Positions 10,092 to 18,940 of a stretch of 64,000 nucleotides of DNA are shown one piece after another; the first letter of the stretch is position 1, and the number at the start of each line of letters is the position of its first letter. Position numbers and translations under genes: made by a program. A model generated the notes under the pieces. The model was given only the letters and a program-made list of their open reading frames with translations, was not told the DNA's origin and searched no databases. This DNA is from Limnohabitans sp. G3-2. GTDB taxonomy: Bacteria; Pseudomonadota; Gammaproteobacteria; Burkholderiales; Burkholderiaceae_C. The stretch covers positions 186,001 through 250,000 of the forward strand of contig NZ_NESG01000003.1 of NCBI RefSeq assembly GCF_002778275.1, written 5' to 3'.

Positions 10092-11384
10092 TCAGGCTTC
10101 GAACGCCAAATGGCCGCCCACCACCGTGGCCAAGACACGGCCAGGCAGTTCATAGCCAGAAAACGGCGTGCTCTTGCCTTGGCTGCGCAAAGACTCGGCC
10201 GTCACAGGCCAGTGGTCCTCGGTCGTCAAGACGCACACATCGGCACCCCCCCCCACGGCCAGATGGCCCACCGAGTCTTGCAAGGGGCCCAAGGCAGCGC
10301 CCAGCACCCGCGCAGGGTCGGCGGTGATGCGCGACAGCACCTGCGGCAAAGGCAGTTTGGCCTCTTGACCCCACTTGAGCGCCAAGCTCCAGAGCAATTC
10401 CAAACCCGTGGCACCAGGCTCAGCCTCTGCAAACGGCAGGGCCTTGGCATCGGCGTCAACGGGGGTGTGGTCCGACACCAGCGCGTCGAGCGTGCCATCG
10501 GCCAGACCTGCACGAAGCGCATCGCGGTCGCGTTGTTGGCGCAACACAGGCGTCAGGCGGGCACGGCTGTCGAAGTAGCCCATGTCGGCATCGGTCAGGT
10601 GCAGCGAGTTGATGCTGACGTCGGCGGTGACAGGCAAGCCTTCGGCCTTGGCCTGACGCACCAGCTCGACACCTTGAGCGCTGCTGATGCGGCACAGGTG
10701 CACGCGGGCCCGGGTGCTGCGCACCAACTCAAAAATCGTGTGCAAAGCAATCGTTTCGGCCGCCACCGACACGCCGGACAAGCCCATGCGCGTGGCCAGC
10801 GGGCCACTGGCGGCGACGCCCTTGCCCAAGTGCAGCTCTTGCGGGCGCAGCCAGACGACGAAGCCAAAGGTGCTGGCATATTGCAGCGCGCGTTGCAGCA
10901 CCTGCGTGCTGGCGATCGGCACCTCGGCCTGGGAAAAGCCCACACAGCCAGCGGCGGTGAGCTGGCCCATTTCGCTCAGCACATCCCCCTTCAAACCCAC
11001 GGTGAGTGCACCCAGCGGCAGCACGCGGGCTTGGTGCAGCTTTTCGGCGCGGTAGCGCAGCATCTCGACCAAACCAGGCTCATCCAGAACCGGCTCGGTG
11101 TCTGGCGAGCAGACCAAGCTGGTCACCCCACCCGCCATGGCCGCGGCCATTTCGCTCTCCAGCATGCCCGCGTGTTCCTGGCCAGGCTCACGCAGGCGCG
11201 CTGCCAGGTCGACCAGGCCGGGCGCCACCAGGCAACCTTTGGCGTCGATCACCCGGTCAGGGCTGAAGTCGGCAGGTGCTGCGCCCATCGCCACGATGCG
11301 CCCGGCAGCGATAGCCAGGTCGGCAGTTTGGTCAAAGCCGCTGGCGGGGTCGATGACGCGGCCGTTTTGAATCAGGATTTTCAT
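10092..11384 (-). CDS. pyrC': dihydroorotase-like protein, non-catalytic PyrC' type
   Basis: 430-aa amidohydrolase-fold homologue of dihydroorotase. The metal motif of active enzymes (DxHxHxREPG) is here DLAARLREPG at residues 59-68, so both His ligands are replaced (Ala61, Arg63). The later His pair is also missing in VSINSLHLTDADM, although SDHTP is kept. This is the pattern of the inactive PyrC' that in Pseudomonas binds and stabilises aspartate transcarbamoylase. The gene starts 13 nt after pyrB, consistent with a structural subunit of a PyrB-PyrC' complex. An active dihydroorotase must then be encoded elsewhere. Confidence 0.88.
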   Translation of the reverse strand: MKILIQNGRVIDPASGFDQTADLAIAAGRIVAMGAAPADFSPDRVIDAKGCLVAPGLVDLAARLREPGQEHAGMLESEMAAAMAGGVTSLVCSPDTEPVLDEPGLVEMLRYRAEKLHQARVLPLGALTVGLKGDVLSEMGQLTAAGCVGFSQAEVPIASTQVLQRALQYASTFGFVVWLRPQELHLGKGVAASGPLATRMGLSGVSVAAETIALHTIFELVRSTRARVHLCRISSAQGVELVRQAKAEGLPVTADVSINSLHLTDADMGYFDSRARLTPVLRQQRDRDALRAGLADGTLDALVSDHTPVDADAKALPFAEAEPGATGLELLWSLALKWGQEAKLPLPQVLSRITADPARVLGAALGPLQDSVGHLAVGGGADVCVLTTEDHWPVTAESLRSQGKSTPFSGYELPGRVLATVVGGHLAFEA

Positions 11385-11397
11385 GTTCTTGTTCCCC

Positions 11398-12363
11398 TCA
11401 GGCTTCGTTGCCAGCCACGATGCTCATCACCGCCATGCGCACGGCGATGCCAAAGGTCACCTGCGGCAGGATCACGCTTTGCTGGCCGTCGACCACCGCC
11501 GAGTCGATCTCGACCCCGCGGTTGATCGGGCCGGGGTGCATGACGATGGCATCGGGCTTGGCCAGTTGCAGCTTCTCGGGCGTGAGGCCAAAGCTCTCGA
11601 AGTATTCCTGGCTGGAGGGCAGCAACGCGCCGCTCATGCGCTCGTTTTGCAGGCGCAGCATGATGACCACGTCACAGCCTTGGATGCCTTCTTCCAGCTT
11701 GTTGAAAACGCGCACGCCCATCTGGGCCATGTCTGCGGGCACCAGCGTTTTGGGGCCCACCACACGCACTTCGGCGCAGCCCAGCGTGGTGAGCGCGTGG
11801 ATGTCCGAGCGGGCGACACGCGAGTGCAGCACATCGCCCACGATGGCCACGGTGAGGTTGGCGAAGTCTTTTTTGTAGTGCCGGATGGTGTACATGTCCA
11901 GCAGCGCCTGGGTGGGGTGGGCGTGACGACCGTCACCCGCGTTGACCACATGCACATGGGGCGCCACGTGCTGGGCGATCAGGTAGGGCGCGCCCGACTC
12001 GCTGTGGCGCACCACAAAAATGTCGGCGGCCATGGCGCTGAGGTTGGCAATGGTGTCGAGCAGCGACTCCCCTTTGCTGGCGGAAGAGCGCGCGATGTCG
12101 AGCGTGTAAACGTCGGCTGACAGGCGGGTCGCCGCGATGTCGAAGGTGGTTCGGGTGCGGGTGCTGTTCTCGAAGAACAGGTTGAACACGCTCTTGCCGC
12201 GCAAGAGAGGCACCTTCTTGACCTCGCGGTCGTTGACACTCACAAAGCCCTGCGCGGTGTCGAGGATGTGGGTCAGGATGTCCTTGGACAAGCCTTCGGT
12301 GGAGAGCAGATGGATCAGCTCGCCGTGCTTGTTGAGTTGGGGGTTGTTGCGTTTGTAGAGCAT
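11398..12363 (-). CDS. pyrB: aspartate carbamoyltransferase catalytic subunit
   Basis: Second step of pyrimidine synthesis: carbamoyl phosphate plus aspartate to carbamoyl aspartate. The 321 aa show the carbamoyl phosphate motif STRTRTTF near residue 62, HPTQALLD near 140, and HPGPINRG near 280. The ATG at 12363 gives the usual start before [17 protein letters not shown]. The frame is open upstream into pyrR, but that part is not conserved. It sits between pyrR (16-nt gap) and pyrC' (13-nt gap), and no pyrI regulatory subunit is present. Confidence 0.96.
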   Translation of the reverse strand: MLYKRNNPQLNKHGELIHLLSTEGLSKDILTHILDTAQGFVSVNDREVKKVPLLRGKSVFNLFFENSTRTRTTFDIAATRLSADVYTLDIARSSASKGESLLDTIANLSAMAADIFVVRHSESGAPYLIAQHVAPHVHVVNAGDGRHAHPTQALLDMYTIRHYKKDFANLTVAIVGDVLHSRVARSDIHALTTLGCAEVRVVGPKTLVPADMAQMGVRVFNKLEEGIQGCDVVIMLRLQNERMSGALLPSSQEYFESFGLTPEKLQLAKPDAIVMHPGPINRGVEIDSAVVDGQQSVILPQVTFGIAVRMAVMSIVAGNEA

Positions 12364-12379
12364 GTTGTTCTCACCTCGG

Positions 12380-12880
12380 TCAGGCTTTGTTCTCCACTTC
12401 AAAACTGAAACGGCCCTCTGCGTCTCGGGCCAGCGCCAGCGATTGCGTCTCGGGCAGCGCCACGCGGGCTGCGGCGTAGTCGGCTTGCACCGGCAATTGG
12501 CGGCCACCGCGGTCCACCAGCACGGCCAACTGAACACAGGCAGGGCGGCCGTAATCAAACAGTTCGTTGAGCACGGCGCGGATGGTGCGGCCCGTGTAGA
12601 GCACATCGTCAAGAATCAAGATGTCCGCGCCATCGACCTCGAAGGGCAGGCTGGTCTGGCCCCCTGCCGAAAGGCCTCGCTGGGCAAAATCGTCTCGGTG
12701 CATGACCGACGACACCTGCCCGGCTTCACCGCTCAGGCCCAAATCACGTTGCAAACGCTGCGCCAACCAAGCGCCGCCCGAGGTGATGCCCACCAGCCGG
12801 GTGTCCGCCTTGCACAGGCTGCGCACGCCTCGCAACAACTCCAAATACAACGCTTCCGCGTTGAGGGCCAAAGCGCTCAT
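12380..12880 (-). CDS. pyrR: PyrR bifunctional regulator / uracil phosphoribosyltransferase
   Basis: A 166-aa phosphoribosyltransferase-fold protein. The PRPP-binding loop is [16 protein letters not shown] near residues 92-107, and [12 protein letters not shown] lies near residue 32. In Gram-positives PyrR binds pyr mRNA leaders. In proteobacteria its role is less clear and may be mainly UMP salvage. The start overlaps the ruvX stop by 4 nt. I saw no PyrR-type attenuator hairpin in the short gap to pyrB. Confidence 0.9.
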   Translation of the reverse strand: MSALALNAEALYLELLRGVRSLCKADTRLVGITSGGAWLAQRLQRDLGLSGEAGQVSSVMHRDDFAQRGLSAGGQTSLPFEVDGADILILDDVLYTGRTIRAVLNELFDYGRPACVQLAVLVDRGGRQLPVQADYAAARVALPETQSLALARDAEGRFSFEVENKA

Positions 12881-13293
12881 GGGATATTCCTTAAAAACTG
12901 TTCCAAGATGATCGCCGCCGCCGCCGCATCGGCGTCTTTGGCGCCCTGCGAATGGGCTTCGGTGGTGGTGTAACGCTCGTCCACCTCGTACACCGAAAGG
13001 CCAAAGCGACCGCGCAGCTGGCGGCCGAACTTGCGGGCACGCAGGGTGTTCTCGTGCTCCCCCCCATCGGGGTGAGTCGGCACGCCAATCACCAGCGCAT
13101 CGGGCTGCCACTCTTGGATACGCTTGGCAATGTGCTCGAACCGCGCATCGCCCTCGGCGGCAATCGTGCCTTGCGGTGTGGCACTTTTCATCAAACGGTT
13201 ACCCACCGCCACGCCTGTGCGTTTGAGGCCGTAGTCAAAGGCCAAAAAGGTTTGCTGGTGGGCTGGAACGAGGTTCTCTGCTGCGCTGCTCAT
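12877..13293 (-). CDS. ruvX: RuvX/YqgF RNase H-like nuclease
   Basis: A 138-aa cytoplasmic protein of the YqgF family, proposed Holliday-junction resolvase and implicated in 16S rRNA 5' processing. The RNase H-fold motifs are intact: FDYGLKRTGVAVG near residue 19, IGVPTHPDGGEHE near 70, DERYTT near 105, and DADAAAAAIIL near the C terminus. It overlaps yqgE by 4 nt upstream and pyrR by 4 nt downstream. Confidence 0.93.
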   Translation of the reverse strand: MSSAAENLVPAHQQTFLAFDYGLKRTGVAVGNRLMKSATPQGTIAAEGDARFEHIAKRIQEWQPDALVIGVPTHPDGGEHENTLRARKFGRQLRGRFGLSVYEVDERYTTTEAHSQGAKDADAAAAAIILEQFLRNIP

Positions 13294-13889
13294 GCGTGCC
13301 CCGCGTCCGGTGACAACATCCAGCTTTTGAGGCCCAGCAGGTCCAAGGCGCGGTCGTAACGCTCAGACATAGGCACTTCAAAAATCACATCGGCAGAGGC
13401 GGGCACGGTGAGCCAAGTGTTCTCGCCCAACTCCGATTCCAGCTGACCTTCCCCCCAAGAAGCGTAACCCAGGGTGATCAACACCCGCCGTGGGCCCACC
13501 CCGGAAGACAGGGCCTCGAGGACATCTCGCGAGGTGGTCATCTCCAGGCCACCCGGCACCACAAGGGTGGAGGCATACACCGACCCACCATCCTCTTGGG
13601 GCTTGTCCATGCGGATCGGATCGTGCAAGACAAATCCCCGCTCGGTTTGCAAGGGGCCGCCGTGGGACACGGCGTTGTTGATCAGGTCTTCCCGGCGCAA
13701 AGGCAGCTCCACTTTGTCAAACAGCAGGCGCATGCTGATGTCGGCGGGCTTGTTGATGATCAGACCCATGGCGCCGCGCTCACTGTGCTCACACATGTAG
13801 ACCACACTGCGGGCGAATGTCTCATCTTCCAACCCGGGCATGGCGATCAGGAAATGATGCTTGAGGTCGATGGAGGCACAATCTGTCAT
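13290..13889 (-). CDS. yqgE: YqgE/AlgH family protein
   Basis: A 199-aa protein of the DUF179/AlgH family, function unclear (linked to alginate regulation in Pseudomonas, without DNA-binding evidence). Family hallmarks are LKHHFLIAMPGLEDETFARSVVY at the start (conserved through FARSVVYMCEHS), GAMGLIINKP near residue 41, and GYASWGEGQLE near residue 142. First gene of the pyr-associated operon, whose promoter should lie in the 97-nt gap to phrB. Confidence 0.92.
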   Translation of the reverse strand: MTDCASIDLKHHFLIAMPGLEDETFARSVVYMCEHSERGAMGLIINKPADISMRLLFDKVELPLRREDLINNAVSHGGPLQTERGFVLHDPIRMDKPQEDGGSVYASTLVVPGGLEMTTSRDVLEALSSGVGPRRVLITLGYASWGEGQLESELGENTWLTVPASADVIFEVPMSERYDRALDLLGLKSWMLSPDAGHA

Positions 13890-13986
13890 GCGCCGATTTT
13901 AACGGTCTGGCCTGGGTTCATCTCCAGCCGACAGCATCCCCCACCGCCCCGACGGGGCAACGATACCCACGGAAACACCCGCTCTC

Positions 13987-15462
13987 ATGGCACCCTCCTT
14001 TTCTTGTGGCCTGGTTTGGCTGCGCCGCGACTTGCGTGCCAGCGACAACGCCGCCCTTCACCAGGCCCTGAAACACTGCCAAAGGGTCCATGTGGCCTTT
14101 GTCTTTGACGACGAGATTTTGAATGCGCTGCCCCGCGCTGACCGCCGGGTCGAGTTCATCCGGGAATCGCTGGTCGAGCTGGACCAAAGATTGCGTGAAC
14201 TGGCAGGACACCCCCAGGCCGGTCTGATCGTGCGACACGGTGTCGCCAAAGACAAAATTGTGAAATTGGCGCAACACCTGCAGGCGCAAGCCGTTTTTGC
14301 CAACCACGATGACGAACCCCACGCACTCGCGCGCGACATTCAGGTGCGGGGCCACTTGGCTGACCACGGCATCGTGCTGCACACCTTCAAAGACCATGTG
14401 GTTTTTGAACGCAACGAGGTGCTGACCCAGATGGCCAAGCCCTTCAGCGTCTTCACGCCCTACAAAAACGCCTGGCTGAAAAAAGTCACGCCGCAAGACT
14501 TGCAGGCTTTTGACGTGTCCCCCTTGGCCCCCCACTTGGCCCCCCGCCCGGATGAGTTGGCGCACCCGGTGCCCAGTCTGGCCGAAATTGGCTTTGAGGC
14601 CACCAACCTGAAGGCGCTGAAAATCCCCACGGGCGAATCGGGGGCCCAAGCCTTGTTGAAAGACTTTTTGACCCGAATCGACGCGTACGAAGACACCCGG
14701 AACTTTCCTGCCGTCAAAGGGCCGAGTTATTTGAGCGTGCATTTGCGCTTTGGCACCGTGTCGATCCGCCAATTGGCTCGCGAGGCGCACCCTCGCATGT
14801 TGGCCGGCAGTGTGGGGGCCAGTGTGTGGCTGTCGGAGTTGATTTGGCGCGATTTTTATGTGCAGGTGTTGCACAACTTCGCCCATGTGGGCCAAGGCAA
14901 GAGCTTCAAGCCCGACTACGACGCCATCCGCTGGGAGCACGGCCCTCACGCCCACAAACTCTTTGATGCCTGGTGCGAAGCGCGCACCGGCTACCCGCTG
15001 GTGGACGCGGCCATGCGCCAACTCAACCAGACTGGCTACATGCACAACCGGCTGCGCATGGTGGTGGCGAGCTTTTTGGTGAAGGATTTGGGCATCGATT
15101 GGCGCTGGGGTGAAAAGTACTTCGCCACGCACCTGAACGACTTTGATTTGTCAGCCAACAACGGCGGTTGGCAATGGGCCAGCTCCAGCGGCTGCGACGC
15201 ACAGCCCTATTTTCGGATCTTCAACCCGATCAGCCAAAGCGAAAAGTTCGATCCGGAGGGCAAGTTCATTCGGCGCTACCTGCCCGAATTGGCGGCCTTG
15301 CCCACCCCAGACTTGCATGCCCCTTGGCTGGCGAAACCCCTGGCTTTGCAGGCAGCAGGTGTGGTGATCGGCAAAACCTACCCGGCACCCGTGGTTGACC
15401 ACGCTCAGGCCCGCGAAAAAACGCTGACCCGCTATGCCGTGGTCAAGAAAACCGCGGACTGA
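13987..15462 (+). CDS. phrB: deoxyribodipyrimidine photolyase
   Basis: Light-driven repair of cyclobutane pyrimidine dimers using FADH and an antenna chromophore. The 491 aa have an N-terminal antenna domain (GLVWLRRDLRASDNAALH) and a C-terminal FAD domain. The FAD domain contains SYLSVHLRFGTVSIRQL near residue 246, the stretch from WASSSGCDAQPYF near 400, and the NPISQSEKFDPEGKFIRRY signature of class I CPD photolyases. It is transcribed away from yqgE, and its stop codon abuts the stop of the convergent rubredoxin gene. Confidence 0.95.
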   Translation: MAPSFSCGLVWLRRDLRASDNAALHQALKHCQRVHVAFVFDDEILNALPRADRRVEFIRESLVELDQRLRELAGHPQAGLIVRHGVAKDKIVKLAQHLQAQAVFANHDDEPHALARDIQVRGHLADHGIVLHTFKDHVVFERNEVLTQMAKPFSVFTPYKNAWLKKVTPQDLQAFDVSPLAPHLAPRPDELAHPVPSLAEIGFEATNLKALKIPTGESGAQALLKDFLTRIDAYEDTRNFPAVKGPSYLSVHLRFGTVSIRQLAREAHPRMLAGSVGASVWLSELIWRDFYVQVLHNFAHVGQGKSFKPDYDAIRWEHGPHAHKLFDAWCEARTGYPLVDAAMRQLNQTGYMHNRLRMVVASFLVKDLGIDWRWGEKYFATHLNDFDLSANNGGWQWASSSGCDAQPYFRIFNPISQSEKFDPEGKFIRRYLPELAALPTPDLHAPWLAKPLALQAAGVVIGKTYPAPVVDHAQAREKTLTRYAVVKKTAD

Positions 15463-15633
15463 TCAGATCGCCACCATCTCAAAGTCTTCTTTGCGCGCTG
15501 CGCACTCAGGGCAAGTCCAGTTCATGGGCACGTCTTCCCATTTGGTGCCGGGTGCCAGGCCGTGCTCAGGGTCGCCCTCGGCTTCGTCGTAGATCCAGCC
15601 GCAAATCAAGCACATCCAGGTTTTGTGTTCCAT
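15463..15633 (-). CDS. rubredoxin
   Basis: A 56-aa one-iron electron carrier. The four Fe ligands occur as CLIC (Cys8, Cys11) and CPEC (Cys41, Cys44), with the typical GWIYDEAEGDPEHGLAPGT and WEDVP between them. It begins MEHKTWMC at 15633 and ends immediately next to the phrB stop, with no intergenic base. The short length makes it easy to miss. Likely partners (alkane hydroxylase or another reductase) are not nearby. No strong ribosome site is visible. Confidence 0.93.
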   Translation of the reverse strand: MEHKTWMCLICGWIYDEAEGDPEHGLAPGTKWEDVPMNWTCPECAARKEDFEMVAI

Positions 15634-15736
15634 CACAGTATCGCAATCAGAGAGTCGAATAGAATGAATTGATTGTATCGGGCACCACCGAGCGCCCGGC
15701 TGAAGACCGTCTGAAGCCCTTCTTCAACCTGCTGTC

Positions 15737-16681
15737 ATGACCGCCCCACACTCCGAAACTGCGCCCGAAACCGATGAAGTTGATGCCGAAGGGTCAGAAG
15801 GCTTGGCTTGTGTGTTGTCCTTCAACGCCAATGACCCCAGTGGCGCCGGTGGCCTGAGTGGCGATGCCACAGCCATGGCATCGGTCGGCGCGCACTGCAT
15901 GCCGGTCTGCACGGGCAGTTATGTCCGTGATACCAGCGGCATCACCGATTTTTTCCCACTCGACGAAGAAGCTGTGCACGACCAGGCTCGGGCCGTGGCC
16001 GAGGATGTGCCGGTTCAAGTCATCAAAGTGGGTTTTGTGGGCACCCCTGAAAGCATCGCCACCATCGCCGAACTGGCCGATGACTACGACGGCGTGCCTG
16101 TGGTGGCCTACATGCCCAATTTGTCTTGGTGGGAAGAGGACAAGATCGACGCCTATCTGGATGCTTTTCGGGAGCTCTTGTTGCCGCAAACCAGCGTTCT
16201 GGTGGGCCATCACAGCACACTGCGCCGCTGGTTGTTGCCCGAGTGGACCGGCGAACGCAACCCTGGCCCCCGGGACATTGCCAAAGCGGCATCCGCGTTG
16301 GGGGTCCCCTATACATTGGTCACGGGCATCCCCTTGCCTGAACAACACATTGACAACGTGCTGGCCTCCCCCGAAACCGTGATGGCACACGAAAAATTCG
16401 AGCGCATCGAAGCGGTTTTTGCCGGTGCCGGAGACACCCTGACCGCCGCACTGGCCGCTTTGCTGGCCACCGGCATGGACTTGCCCGAAGCCAGCAGCGA
16501 AGCACTCCATTACCTGGACCGCTGTCTGGACGAAGGTTTCCGCCCCGGCATGGGCCAAGTCATTCCAGACCGCTTGTTTTGGGCGCTGCCCGAAGGCGAA
16601 GACACCGACACCGAAGAAGGACCCGAGACACTGCCGGGGCCCGACTACTTTGAAATGCCTTTCAACGAAACCAAACATTGA
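15737..16681 (+). CDS. ThiD-like (phospho)hydroxymethylpyrimidine kinase, divergent
   Basis: A 314-aa ribokinase-fold protein resembling HMP/HMP-P kinase of thiamine synthesis. The N-terminal motif, usually GSDPSGGAGIQAD, is here [14 protein letters not shown] (about residues 36-49). The C-terminal anion-hole motif is [18 protein letters not shown] near residue 235. An acidic leader of about 20 residues and a C-terminal acidic tail ([12 protein letters not shown]) are extra. It lies 16 nt before hemL and is probably cotranscribed with it. Substrate may differ from classical ThiD, so I give no symbol. Confidence 0.7.
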   Translation: MTAPHSETAPETDEVDAEGSEGLACVLSFNANDPSGAGGLSGDATAMASVGAHCMPVCTGSYVRDTSGITDFFPLDEEAVHDQARAVAEDVPVQVIKVGFVGTPESIATIAELADDYDGVPVVAYMPNLSWWEEDKIDAYLDAFRELLLPQTSVLVGHHSTLRRWLLPEWTGERNPGPRDIAKAASALGVPYTLVTGIPLPEQHIDNVLASPETVMAHEKFERIEAVFAGAGDTLTAALAALLATGMDLPEASSEALHYLDRCLDEGFRPGMGQVIPDRLFWALPEGEDTDTEEGPETLPGPDYFEMPFNETKH

Positions 16682-16697
16682 CACGAGAGACAAAGCC

Positions 16698-17993
16698 ATG
16701 ACCGATCGCAACCAAGCCCTTTTTGACCGCGCCGCCCAAGTGATACCGGGTGGCGTGAATTCGCCTGTGCGCGCTTTTCGCGCGGTGGGCGGCACGCCCC
16801 GCTTTGTGCAGCGTGCACAGGGGGCCTATTTTTGGGACGCCAATGGCCAAAAATACATCGACTACATCGGCTCTTGGGGGCCGATGATCCTGGGACACGG
16901 CCACCCAGCCGTGCTCGAGGCCGTGCAAAAAGCGGCACTGGATGGCTTTTCTTTCGGCGCACCCACCGAGCGGGAAATTGAACTGGCGGAGGAAATTCTG
17001 AAGCACGTCCCCTCCATGGAAATGGTGCGCTTGGTCAGCTCGGGGACCGAAGCGGGCATGAGCGCACTGCGTTTGGCCCGCGGCGCCACAGGCCGCAGCA
17101 AGTTCATCAAATTTGAGGGCTGCTACCACGGCCACGCCGATGCCCTTTTGGTCAAAGCCGGCTCGGGCCTGGCCACCTTTGGCAACCCGACCAGTGCAGG
17201 CGTTCCGCCCGAAGTGGTGCGCGACACCCTGGTGCTCGAGTACAACAACATCGCGGCGCTGGAAGAAGCCTTTGCCCTGCACGGCAAGGACTTGGCCTGC
17301 GTGATGATCGAGCCCATTGCCGGCAATATGAACTTTGTTCGCGCCAGCGTCCCCTTCATGAAGCGCTGCCGGGAGCTGTGCTCTGAGCACGGCGCACTGC
17401 TGGTGTTTGACGAAGTCATGTCCGGCTTTCGCGTGGCTTTGGGCAGCGCGCAAAGCGTTTACGCCAAAGCCATTCCAGGCTTCAAGCCCGACATGACGGT
17501 GCTGGGTAAAGTGATTGGCGGCGGCATGCCCTTGGCGGCCTTTGGAGGCCCGCGGGACATCATGCGGCAATTGGCCCCCACGGGTCCGGTGTACCAAGCT
17601 GGCACGCTCAGCGGCAACCCCGTGGCGACCGCCTGCGGCCTGACCACACTGCGCGAGATCGCCAAACCGGGCTTCTGGGATGCTTTGAGCGCCCGCACCC
17701 AAAGCTTGGTCGATGGCCTGACGGGTGCTGCCGCAGCAGCGGGTGTGCCCTTCAGCGGCGATTGCCAGGGCGGCATGTTCGGCTTTTTCTTGCTGCCCGA
17801 GTTGCCGCAAAACTACGCCAAGGTCATGACCAGCGACAGCCCCAAGTTCAACAAGCTGTTCCACGGCCTGTTGGGCGGTGGCGTGTACATCGCGCCCGCT
17901 TTGTACGAAGCCGGTTTTGTGAGCGCTGCCCACACCGAGGCGGACATCGCCGAAACCGTGCGCGTGGCAGGCGACGTGTTCAAAACCCTCTGA
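16698..17993 (+). CDS. hemL: glutamate-1-semialdehyde 2,1-aminomutase
   Basis: PLP/PMP enzyme of tetrapyrrole synthesis converting glutamate 1-semialdehyde to 5-aminolevulinate. The 431 aa open with [20 protein letters not shown] and carry [15 protein letters not shown] near residue 115 and the PLP Lys271 in VLGKVIGGG. The ATG at 16698 follows a GAGAGA ribosome site. The frame is open for 16 more codons into the previous gene but is not conserved there. Confidence 0.97.
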   Translation: MTDRNQALFDRAAQVIPGGVNSPVRAFRAVGGTPRFVQRAQGAYFWDANGQKYIDYIGSWGPMILGHGHPAVLEAVQKAALDGFSFGAPTEREIELAEEILKHVPSMEMVRLVSSGTEAGMSALRLARGATGRSKFIKFEGCYHGHADALLVKAGSGLATFGNPTSAGVPPEVVRDTLVLEYNNIAALEEAFALHGKDLACVMIEPIAGNMNFVRASVPFMKRCRELCSEHGALLVFDEVMSGFRVALGSAQSVYAKAIPGFKPDMTVLGKVIGGGMPLAAFGGPRDIMRQLAPTGPVYQAGTLSGNPVATACGLTTLREIAKPGFWDALSARTQSLVDGLTGAAAAAGVPFSGDCQGGMFGFFLLPELPQNYAKVMTSDSPKFNKLFHGLLGGGVYIAPALYEAGFVSAAHTEADIAETVRVAGDVFKTL

Positions 17994-18001
17994 GTCGGGC
18001 C

Positions 18002-18469
18002 ATGAAACAGCTCGCTTGCCTCTTGTGTGCCGGTGTCGCCGGTCTGATGTCGCCCGCCCACGCCCAATTCGATGCCAAGCGCCTGTGGGTCAACGCCGGT
18101 TTTTATTCTGCGCACTTTGACACCGACCAAGGCCTGCGCAATGCGAACCCGGGACTGGGCTTTGAATACCGCCTCGACGACACCTGGAGCGCCACGGCCG
18201 GCCGCTTCATCAACAGCAACAACGCAAACTCCAGCTATGTGGGCGCCTACTACCAGCCGTGGACCTTTGCAGGTGTGAAACTCGGCGTGGTGGCCGGCGC
18301 CTTCAACGGTTACCCCAACGCTTTCAACGGCGGCTGGTTCCCGGCTGTGCTGCCTGTGGCCACGCTGGAGTCGGGCCATTGGGGCTTGAATATCGCTGCC
18401 GTGCCCCCGATGAAAGACCGGCTCTATGGTGCCGTGAGCTTCCAACTGAAGTTCCGGCTCCAAGACTGA
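18002..18469 (+). CDS. small exported beta-barrel-like protein, unknown function
   Basis: A 155-aa protein with a signal peptide (MKQLACLLCAGVAGLMSPAHAQ) and a mature region of alternating aromatic/polar strands rich in Gly, Asn and Tyr (WVNAGFYSAHFD, LGFEYRLDDTWSATAG, YVGAYYQPW, AVSFQLKFRL). This pattern is typical of a small outer-membrane barrel. It starts 8 nt after the hemL stop, so it is probably cotranscribed. I do not recognise a characterised family. Confidence 0.55.
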   Translation: MKQLACLLCAGVAGLMSPAHAQFDAKRLWVNAGFYSAHFDTDQGLRNANPGLGFEYRLDDTWSATAGRFINSNNANSSYVGAYYQPWTFAGVKLGVVAGAFNGYPNAFNGGWFPAVLPVATLESGHWGLNIAAVPPMKDRLYGAVSFQLKFRLQD

Positions 18470-18557
18470 AGCCGACCGGCCATCACCCCAAACCAGCGAT
18501 AATTCCCCCCTGCATTCACGTCCAGACCGGGCGCTTGCCCATTCCCTTGGACCCCTC

Positions 18558-18893
18558 ATGAAAAAGAATTTCCCACTGCAAGCCGAAGGCAAGCACCCCG
18601 ACCGCGTGCTGGAAGCCGTCAAGCACGAAATCCGCAAATACTTCAAGCGCGAGCGCAACCGCGACGTGCCCAAAGGCGTGGACTTTTGGGACTTTGACTG
18701 CAAAGTGGGTTTGACCGCCGACAGCGCCGAAGTGGTGCGGGTGAGCGGCGTGATCGAGGCGGTGGACCTTGCAGCCAAGGCCGGTGCAACGTCGGTCTAT
18801 GTGGAAATTTTGAGCAAGCACGGCGTGCGTGTGATCAAGGCGCAAAACCAAGAGGGGGGTGAAGAGCCCTTCGACGGCGCCCATCCAGGCTGA
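18558..18893 (+). CDS. DUF6172-like small protein
   Basis: A 111-aa basic cytoplasmic protein beginning MKKNFPLQAEGKHPDRVLEA, with KYFKRERNRDVPKGVDFWDF in the middle and a C-terminal VYVEILSKHGVRVIKA. It matches my memory of a conserved proteobacterial family of unknown function (DUF6172). The identification is by pattern only. It has its own short upstream gap of 88 nt and is convergent with the helicase gene. Confidence 0.6.
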   Translation: MKKNFPLQAEGKHPDRVLEAVKHEIRKYFKRERNRDVPKGVDFWDFDCKVGLTADSAEVVRVSGVIEAVDLAAKAGATSVYVEILSKHGVRVIKAQNQEGGEEPFDGAHPG

Positions 18894-18940
18894 TCCGGGT
18901 CTGAGCGGGCTTGGGCCCGATCAGGTGCGCTGACCTGGCG

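Noticed and set aside
12361-12380. PyrR-dependent attenuator before pyrB
   Set aside because: The gap between pyrR and pyrB is only 16 nt, too short for an anti-terminator/terminator pair.
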